DNA of 64,000 nt from Timema cristinae (taxonomy: Eukaryota > Arthropoda > Insecta > Phasmatodea > Timematidae): positions 49,067,048-49,131,047 of the forward strand of contig JBCFYV010000100.1 in the NCBI GenBank assembly GCA_039000515.1, given 5' to 3'. The position numbers were made by a program, and so were the translations under genes. This document shows, one piece after another, positions 57,030 through 64,000 of this stretch. The notes below the pieces were generated by a model. It searched no databases, had not been told where the DNA came from, and saw only the letters and a list, made by a program, of their open reading frames with translations. Positions within the stretch are counted from its first letter, which is position 1, and each line of letters starts with the position of its first letter.

Positions 57030-57346
57030 GGAGACACTACTCTATGGGGGGCTGGGTGAGAGCCTCCCAAACCACTGTTGACACATCTCGCTTATCCGAG
57101 CAGGGCTTTGGGACGTCGATGGCACCCACCAGGGTCGATGACGTAGTTCCAAGCCCCTGGATAAGAGGATTGGTGGCACCGGGAAGTCTAGCGTAGAAAG
57201 ACTGCGCCAGTTTCCGGAAGTGGTCTTTGATGGTAGGCATATCCAGGTCACGATGAAGAGTCTCATTCCGGACATACCAAGGTGCGCCCACAATGATCCT
57301 CAGACATACGCTCTGGAACGCCTGCATCCTCCTCATATACGTGTCC
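57030..57346 (-). pseudogene. Non-LTR retrotransposon (Jockey-like) reverse-transcriptase C-terminal remnant
   Basis: A 104-codon minus-strand frame contains residues like LRIIVGAPWYVRNETLHRDL followed by DMPTIKDHFRKLAQSFYARL. This is the conserved block after the reverse-transcriptase domain of Jockey-clade elements (typically -I-NAPWYV-N--IH-DL-IPTI-E-). About 100 residues of an expected 900 or so remain, and the frame ends at the natural C-terminus side. The 5' side is cut off where SINE-B sequence begins (57346). The 83-codon frame in the same place is a shifted shadow. No catalytic core (FADD) is present, so it is dead. Confidence 0.85.
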
Positions 57347-57908
57347 GCCACTTGTTACTCGTTTGGGTTGTACGCTTATATACTAACTCGCTTTGCTCGT
57401 TGGGGGCTACGCCCCCAAACCTCCAATGAGTTTTCTTTACAAGTGGATGTAAACTAATGTAATTCCAGAGCCGGTTTTTAATAGGTCCTACCGTTTAGCC
57501 ACAAGATACCTCCAAATAAAGGTCCGCACCGACTTTAAAGTTGATCCAACATTTTGAATTTTTTTCGGGGGTTGAAAATTAATTTGTTTAAACTTTTTGG
57601 AATTTTCCTGTCGGTTACAGTCTAGAAGCTATAAGTTTGTCAAATTTCAAGTTCCTAGCTCATCTGGAAGTGGGTAAGCCGTGTGGCTTTATAGTAGTAT
57701 AATTACGCTACGGGTAGTGATTTTGATACAAGGAAGATTATATTTAGAGGACGTGAACGCACGTTTGCGTGTAGAGAGAGAATGTAAAACCTTGAAATAA
57801 AACCTCAGTACACTCGACCGGAATTCGAACCTCTATCTCCCCGTCATCGACAGTCTAGGTTACTGCGAGAGTAATTACTTAGACCATGCAGCCACTGAAG
57901 CCCTGTGT
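57346..57908 (-). repeat. SINE-B split by a 300-bp insert
   Basis: Parts 57346-57392 ('gttactcgtttgggttgtac') and 57690-57908 ('taattacgctacgggtagtg' to the head 'ccatgcagccactgaagcc'). The insert 57392-57690 is an unclassified repeat beginning 'ctcgctttgctcgttggggg', with 'ttgtcaaatttcaagttcct' near its end. It is flanked by TA/TAA. Confidence 0.75.
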
Positions 57909-58640
57909 TAAATCCTTTATTTTTATTAATAATGCATTAATTAAGAGCCATTAGAGAAGGCGATTAAGGAAACAAAGTAAGGATCCTTCCGTTTTATTTT
58001 TAAAAAAATCGGAAAGTCCTGTCATATAAATATAAGAAGTTATTATGCTATCAGAAGAAGAACAGTTCAGCGAGCAAAAAAACAAACAAACTTGAAGTAA
58101 CCAACTTGTTTTTTTAAAAAGTTAATATATTCTTCTTACAGGCGTAAAACAGACACCCTCTCTCTAAAAGCGACATTTGCTGAGCATAAGACTTTGCGTA
58201 TGAATACATGAAAGTAGAGTGGATAGCTCAAAACTTTTTTTTAAATTTATTCCTGTGACGTTCCTTCTATGGAGGAATATTCTGATCTATAAAGACTTAA
58301 CCTCAAAGTTTCCCGCGTAGTTTTCTCTGTTATTGTTTATTTATCTCTCTCTTTCTTTCTCTCTCTTCGTAAGTTTCTCGTCAATAAAATGTTTTATCTG
58401 ATTGCTATTTTATCTCTCTACTTCCAATCTTCTCTCGGTAGGGAGTGGTAGGCCTATTACAGCATATATAGGTATTTTATTGTGCTTTCTCAAGGGCCAT
58501 CCCACACATCCCCTCCCTTTCCCTCCTTTACCACACCCCCTCTCTCATTGTTAGTCCTGAGTTCGATACTCTGCTACTGTCAAGTAAACCCATTCACGAC
58601 CCTTTTACTAATACCATCCCTCCCAACGTGACGTCACTTC
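57909..58640. other. Unique DNA without a recognised gene
   Basis: Pyrimidine-rich patches (58345-58380, 58500-58560). Confidence 0.4.
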
Positions 58641-58649
58641 CTCACCAGT

Positions 58650-58770
58650 GAACACGCAGCCTAAGTGTCTGGCTCATATAGTCCGGTATGCCGGTAATGA
58701 AGAGGCCCGGGTTCAAATCCCAGGTACGTGCACCTGGGGCTGTTTCTAATTCTCTCTCCGCGTGAATTCC
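58650..58770 (+). repeat. tRNA-like SINE head (family I)
   Basis: 'gtctggctcatatagtccgg' and B-box-like 'cgggttcaaatcccaggtac'. The leading 'cgcagcctaagtgtctggct' also occurs at 27495 ('cgcagactaaatgtctggct'). Confidence 0.5.
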
Positions 58771-58844
58771 ATCAAAGTTACCATCCACATACATATCGCT
58801 AACATGTGATAATATTAATACAGAACTAAAAATTACACTCTTTT

Positions 58845-58945
58845 CGTGTGTGTGTGTGTGTGTGTGTGTGTGTAAGTGTGTGTGTAAGTGTGTGTGTAAG
58901 TGTAATTGTAAGTGTAAGTATATGTGTGTGTATGTTTGTGCATGC
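58845..58945 (+). repeat. (GT)n / (GTAAGT)n microsatellite
   Basis: A (GT)n run followed by 'gtaagtgtgtgtgtaagtg' words. The 111-residue Thr/His-rich minus ORF over it is not a gene. Confidence 0.92.
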
Positions 58946-59120
58946 CGTGTCTCACTACTTGTGCAGGCTTTTGACATATGTACACTAATTGATGAGAGAG
59001 TTAATATTTAGAAAAGATGTACTCCCATTTATAGGGGGAGAGGTATGTGAAAAACTACCCTGAATACTTGAATTATACCCCTTAACTCCCCATCATTGGA
59101 TATTCAATTGAGAGAGTGGG
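58940..59120 (-). repeat. SINE-B, diverged, head lost
   Basis: Reversed 3' end 'gccgtgtctcactacttgtg', then 'aaagatgtactcccatttat' and a decayed T-arm region. Confidence 0.7.
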
Positions 59121-59150
59121 CATGTAGGGAACGAGAGATAAGGGAAGTAT

Positions 59151-59460
59151 GTTTTGCAGTTTTTATATAAAAATATTTTTGAGTCAAAATAAACCAATTA
59201 TAGCTCCAGTGGGAACACAGTTTAATTTTCTCCGCACGGTTATATCAACAATTGTTGAATATCTGTCAAGGGCATCCTAGAATTTAATGACAACTTTTTT
59301 ATTTTCATTTAAAAAAGTTTCTCATCTGATGCCGCTATGCCCATGACAGATATTCAACAAGTGATGATAACACCGTGGGAAGAAGATTAAACTGTGTGTT
59401 TCTACTGGAGAGATATTTTATTTATTTTGGCCAAAAAAAGTTTTGTTTTTACAAATATTT
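59151..59460. mobile_element. MITE family M4, copy 2
   Basis: Homologous to 52593-52852 and inverted-repeat structured. Left arm 'ttttgcagtttttatata' and 'aaaccaattatagctccagt'. Right arm in complement carries 'agtagaaacacacagtttaa' and 'gttgaatatctgtcatggg'. Slightly longer than copy 1. Confidence 0.82.
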
Positions 59461-60639
59461 ACCTTAACTAGAATTCTCTTACATCTCACCTCAAGACTCA
59501 AACACAGGACTTTTACTTAGGGTTCCTCTACCTTCTGGGATATCACGGTAAAACATGTTGACGGCACATACTGTTTTTATGTAGTTCCATCAGCTATGGC
59601 GAGAACTATAGACTAGAGCATCTTTAAAACACCTGCAGGTCAGACTAAAAGAACACTGAAGACCTTTAGACCACGTCAAGTCAAAATATATCAGTAAGGG
59701 TTTTTTAAGTCCCGTCCCCCCCCCCCCCCCCGCCTCAATAGGGGAGGGGTATAGATATACTCCCAAGCACCACCTTTCAGAAACTAACCCCTCACGTCCT
59801 ATTTTCCCCCTGACATCCTTAAAGGTGAAGGATCTCCCACATTAGAAGGGTAAATGCTCACCCCCCTCCCCAACCTAACCTATCATTTGCAGTTACAATG
59901 TTGACAAAGCGCTCTCCCCTTTATTCCCCCTCCCTTAACCCTACCCTTACCCCTGTCTCTTTAAGACACGACAAACAAATGAGGAACATCGCACTTTGTC
60001 AATCTAGAAAGACAATATAGTAGGGGTAAAAAGGACATAAATAACATTTTTAAATACCAATTAATTAAAAATATTTTATATAATTTGATAAATCACATTT
60101 CTGGTAATAGAGATTAAGGGATGCTCTTAAATTACGTGTGGTTTAGGGGGATGGCTTAAATGCTGTCTCATGGGGGATGGATGGTTAGAATCCATCTCAC
60201 ATAATGTTTCTTTTATCACTGTTTGTTTATGATAGGATTTTTTTTTTAATTGTCTGAAAATAAATATATAGATTAAAAAATTACACTTATATTTACTTAC
60301 TACTGTTATTTAAAGTATTCTAAAACTTAATAGCATTCGCTTTAGTGCCGCTTATAGTCTAAAAATAATTTAATTTACCAAATTGTAAGAAACTACGTAA
60401 GATAGAGGAAGAGGGTGGGGATAATGACGAAATAAAAACTTACATTCCCTTACCTTACGTGTGGGTAGGAAGGGGGTGGGGGATGAGGGGTTAAAAATAA
60501 TGCAAGAAAGGCCTTAAGTTATTTAAGAAAAGCATGTTACAAGAAAATTGCTGAGCATATTCTGACAAGAGACCACCCATTTTAAAGAGAGAACCTCAAT
60601 TTTTCTAGCGAATTTACAGCTTCTCTCCTGTGTGTGTAC
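59461..60639. other. Unique DNA with C-rich runs
   Basis: Long C-run at 59717-59731 and further C- and G-rich patches (59760-59960, 60410-60490). No credible ORF. Confidence 0.45.
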
Positions 60640-60828
60640 TAACTTAGGATAATGTGTGAGGGATGAGTAAGGTTGAATTTAGATGTTTACCCACATTTTC
60701 GTGGAGGAAAGTGAAAAATTAAATGGGGGTATGCCACCCTCAATATATCCGACCGGGATTTGAACCTTGATATCCCCATCATCGACAGAGTGACGCCTTA
60801 GACCATTTGTCCACCTAAGCAGTTAAGT
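60640..60828 (-). repeat. SINE-B, tail lost
   Basis: 'aaggttgaatttagatgttt', T-arm 'cgaccgggatttgaaccttg', head 'ccatttgtccacctaagc'. Confidence 0.85.
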
Positions 60829-60940
60829 TGTTAATAACGTTTCTGTTTGGATCACATAATTTATAAACATTAATTTTTAACATATAGGAGTTCGAACCGG
60901 GTATTTGGCTGATAGTTGAAGGCACAACATATAAACCATC

Positions 60941-61223
60941 TTGACCACACAAAACCCACCTTGGTGGCGTAGTTGTCTAACGCGCTAGTCGTGTTTAGCT
61001 CGACTGCTGAGGACGGAGAGATCGAGGCTCGAATCTCGGTCGGGTGAACTGGGGGTGGTTTTTCCTAAATGGTTTTCCACTCTCCCTCCACGCAAATGCG
61101 GGTCCACTTTATCTAATTCAACCTTCCCAATTCCTAATACATTAGCGTAATTAGTACTTAAAGCGTATAACCCGAATGGGTAGTAAGACGCGGTGATAAA
61201 TAATAATAATTGACCACACAAAA
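60941..61223 (+). repeat. SINE-B, full length, 14-bp TSD
   Basis: 'ttgaccacacaaaa' at 60941-60954 and 61210-61223. Insert 60955-61209 with head, T-arm 'cgaggctcgaatctcggtcg', body 'ccctccacgcaaatgcgggt', 3' end 'ataacccgaatgggtagtaa' and an (AAT)n tail. This is the best-defined SINE-B in the window. Confidence 0.97.
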
Positions 61224-62774
61224 AAATGCTTAGTTTCATTCAAGAATTAGCCCTATGGTTGAAACATGATGATTAATAACGTTATTTCTTTTAAAATTAA
61301 ACCACTTATGTTTAATTAGCATGAAATTAATCCCCCGTCTCCCCACCACCAAATTTAAAATATTTAATATTTGCAAAGACAGTACACACATCAGTCAAAA
61401 ATATAAATTTTTTGTATCGATAATGAAAACTATTCAACCGTATCGTAAATAATTACAGTATGTGGTTTCAGTTGGTTTTTGAGATATAACTCATAAATAT
61501 GTATAAAAGCTTTTTGGGAGGTTCATGATTGAAAAAAAAACGTGGTGGTTTCAATGGGTTCAGACCATATGAAGGGTGTGAAATGCCAGAAATCAACTTG
61601 GAACACTACCCATGTGTGAAAATGTGCTTCAAATTACATCCCCTCCCGATAACAAATTAGTGCCCTAATGACGGACTAATGCAAACCCTTGTTTATCTGC
61701 CCCCCTTCCCCAACCCAACCGATTGTTTCAAACATGTGTGTAGGGGATGGGGTGCTCACTTAATTTCTAACGGTGCGTTTACGTTCAACATAAACATAAC
61801 CATTTCTCTCTTGTCCTTGTTTAAGCTATTGGTGCCTTTGTTACGTGTTCATATAAACCTAATTAAGAGTTTCGTTTGTTACTGGTTTATATTGCCTAAA
61901 ACACGGGGCAGCAAACTGTTGTTTTATCATTTTAATTATCAAATATAATTTACCCATAAAAATAAAACCATTTTGCGGTCCATTATAATTTACCCTTATC
62001 TATGTTCTACTATATAGACCCTATATTAACAGATATTTATACAAGAAACGTAAGGGTTAGGAATAAAGAATTGATAAAAAGATATACCAGAAATTGCGTT
62101 GAAGGTCATGCAGAGAAAAAATTCAGAACATCCGGCATCCCAAACGAGTATTAAAACATGATGCAAAAAAAAAAAATTGATTCTAACACATACAGGGGGG
62201 GGGGGGGGTGGAAATAATTCGACAATCTCTGATGTGGAAAGTGATGGACAACGTAATGAGGTTTGTCTGACATCCGGTGTAGCTCGCCTGAGGGACATCT
62301 TCAAAAAGTGAGGAAGTGTAATATGTAGTTTGCTTTTATTTAGCTAAATATTTACTTTTCAATTAAATTGTTAATTTTCAAGTTACTTGATCGTCTTAAT
62401 TGATTCGACCCCAACCTGTACAACCTTGTTCACGAAAAGCCAAACATGATGAGGCGGAGGTTTTCGGTCACTTGCCTGACGGTGATTGTAAGAAGCTAGT
62501 ACGGTACTTCAAATTATTTAAAAAACAAAAGCTTATACTTATTAATTCTTAAAAACAGTCAAAACTCGAGAAAGTTTCATCAAGCTTTTATTAATATAAC
62601 ATTAAATATATGCTGTTTTGACCAAAAATTATACTTATTTAGAAATAATAATGATAACATTTTAAAATACATTAAATTGCTAATTGATATTTTAATCTAT
62701 GAGAGTTTTTTATAAATTAGTTTTCGTTTCACTAGCGCTTGGTATCCAAACAAAACTTTCGTGTAGGTTTTGAA
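61224..62774. other. AT-rich DNA without a recognised gene
   Basis: A G-run at 62193-62208. The ORFs at 61679-61948 and 62026-62304 are unrecognisable. Confidence 0.4.
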
Positions 62775-63035
62775 TTATTTTTTTAACACCACATCTTATT
62801 ACCCATTAGGGTTATACGCTTAGCTACTAATTACGCTAATGAGTTAGGGATGAGGAAAGTTAAATTTAAAAGGAGTGTACCCGCATTTGCGTGGACAAAG
62901 AGAGAGTGGTGAAATCATTTAGGAAAACCACCTTCAGTACACCCGACGGGGATCGAACCACTATCTCTCAGGCATCGGCAGTCTAGCATATTACCATAGT
63001 AGTGCCTTAGACCATGCGGCCACCGAAGCAGGTTT
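62775..63035 (-). repeat. SINE-B, full length
   Basis: Reversed 3' end 'acatcttattacccattagg', body 'gtacccgcatttgcgtggac', T-arm 'cgacggggatcgaaccacta', head 'ccatgcggccaccgaagcag'. Confidence 0.93.
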
Positions 63036-63487
63036 TTGAAATTCACTGTTACAAAAATTAAGGCATCAAAATATTTAAACGATAACTTAAATGCCGTACA
63101 AATAAAGTTAGCTAACTAATTTTTCTGTACAAGAATTTTATTTTTAAATATATTTTCAAGCTTTCTGACAGTAATTCTTAAGCAATCTATCTAAATGAAA
63201 TGGACCTGGCTCCAAACGTAATTACTTTTTGTTGTCAGAGTAAATTAAGATTGGTGATCCCGTTTTTATCTCCATATTAACGCAGTCTGGAAAACTTTTG
63301 ACTAAAAATAATTATATTGAAGTCACAGAATGGTTAAAAACAGTAAACGGTTTAGTGGAATCATTTCAACCGGAAATTTAATAAATAACATGTTTTATTA
63401 GATTAATTAAAATAAATATAGACCTAATATTAAAGAGGTAATTAATCATAGTTATTTGTTGACCTTCTCATTACATAGCATTTTTTT
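63036..63487. other. AT-rich DNA without a recognised gene
   Basis: No feature recognised. Confidence 0.4.
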
Positions 63488-63735
63488 AGCCCCCTGTCTT
63501 ACTACTTGTTGTGGTTATACGCTTATGTACTAATTACGTTGATGAGTTACTGATTAGAAAGGTTGAAATTAGAGTAAGTGTATCGGAATTTGCGGGTAAG
63601 GATAGCGGATAAACAATTTTGTTAAGACCACCCTTAATACGCCAGACCGGTATTTGAACCCCGATATCATTGCCATCGACAGTCTTGTCTAACATGAGAG
63701 TGACGCCTTAGACCATTCAGCCACCGAATTGGGCT
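63488..63735 (-). repeat. SINE-B, full length
   Basis: Reversed 3' end 'cctgtcttactacttgttgt', body, T-arm 'agaccggtatttgaaccccg', head 'ccattcagccaccgaattgg'. Confidence 0.92.
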
Positions 63736-63814
63736 ATTTTGTTTTTATTTTTAACACAACGTTCAACCACAAGGTTATTAATAACTTAAATTAAGGAACA
63801 AGGACAATAAACAT

Positions 63815-64000
63815 AAAACCTGCTACGGTGGCTGCATGATTTAAGGCGTCACTCTCGTGTAGGACTAGACTGTAGATGAAAGGGAGATCAGAGTTCAAAT
63901 CCCGCTCAGGTGTACTGAGGGTGGTTTTTCATTCTCCCTCCACGCAAATGTGGGTACACTTTCTCTAAATTCATAGTTAATTAGCGTAATTAGTACTTAT
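63815..64000 (+). repeat. SINE-B, cut by the window end
   Basis: Head 'ctacggtggctgcatgattt', T-arm 'cagagttcaaatcccgctca', body 'ccctccacgcaaatgtgggt', and the start of the 3' end 'ttagcgtaattagtactta'. Confidence 0.92.

Noticed and set aside
58642..58977. 111-residue Thr/His-rich minus ORF
   Set aside because: Mostly a (GT)n microsatellite translated in reverse, joined to SINE sequence.
60985..61239. 84-residue minus ORF that recalls predicted stick-insect proteins
   Set aside because: It is the reverse translation of a SINE-B copy with a perfect target duplication. Such database proteins are likely the same artefact.

Overview
This window looks like repeat-dominated, AT-rich, non-coding DNA from an arthropod nuclear genome, most likely an insect. 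The evidence is the lack of long open reading frames, dozens of tRNA-derived SINE copies with poly(AAT) tails and target-site duplications (TSDs), Tc1/mariner and Harbinger-like elements, decayed LINE and hAT coding pieces, and a short (CCTAA)n run of the arthropod telomere type. From memory, translated SINE-B copies resemble spurious proteins predicted in stick insects (Timema), but I could not check this and offer it only as a lead. I found no convincing host exon, rRNA gene or functional tRNA gene.

Layout. 1-4.4 kb: AT-rich DNA with an 83-bp tandem array. 4.4-9.6 kb: old repeats, including one copy of a G-rich repeat pair (the other is at 56.2 kb) and SINE-B, -C and -D pieces. 9.6-11.3 kb: a TIR-bounded mariner-like remnant, a SINE-A, and a SINE-B split by a 497-bp TTA-flanked element. 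11.3-18 kb: mostly featureless, with a possible solo-LTR-like segment carrying two heat-shock-element matches. 18-27.4 kb: SINEs, a SINE-B/LINE fusion, and a 106-bp tandem array with one TGACGTCA per unit. 27.4-36 kb: more SINEs and a decayed ZBED5/hAT-like transposase. 36.9-38.3 kb: a 46-bp minisatellite grown inside the C-terminal codons of a LINE. 38.6-42.1 kb: SINE-into-SINE and repeated same-site insertions, and a TAA-flanked MITE. 42-53 kb: scattered SINEs, an 80-bp tandem array and two MITEs. 53.4-55.2 kb: a nest in which SINE-B holds a mariner-like element, which holds a SINE-A and a MITE. 56-64 kb: a LINE reverse-transcriptase tail and many SINE-B copies.

The sequence works as a record of element interactions. 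SINE-A and SINE-B have different tRNA-like heads but share about 60 bp of 3' end and an (AAT)n tail, so one LINE machinery probably mobilised both. A variant of SINE-B swapped that tail for the coding end of another LINE, and the same coding segment has expanded independently into minisatellites. Coordinates of repeats are by eye and may be off by several bases unless a TSD is stated.
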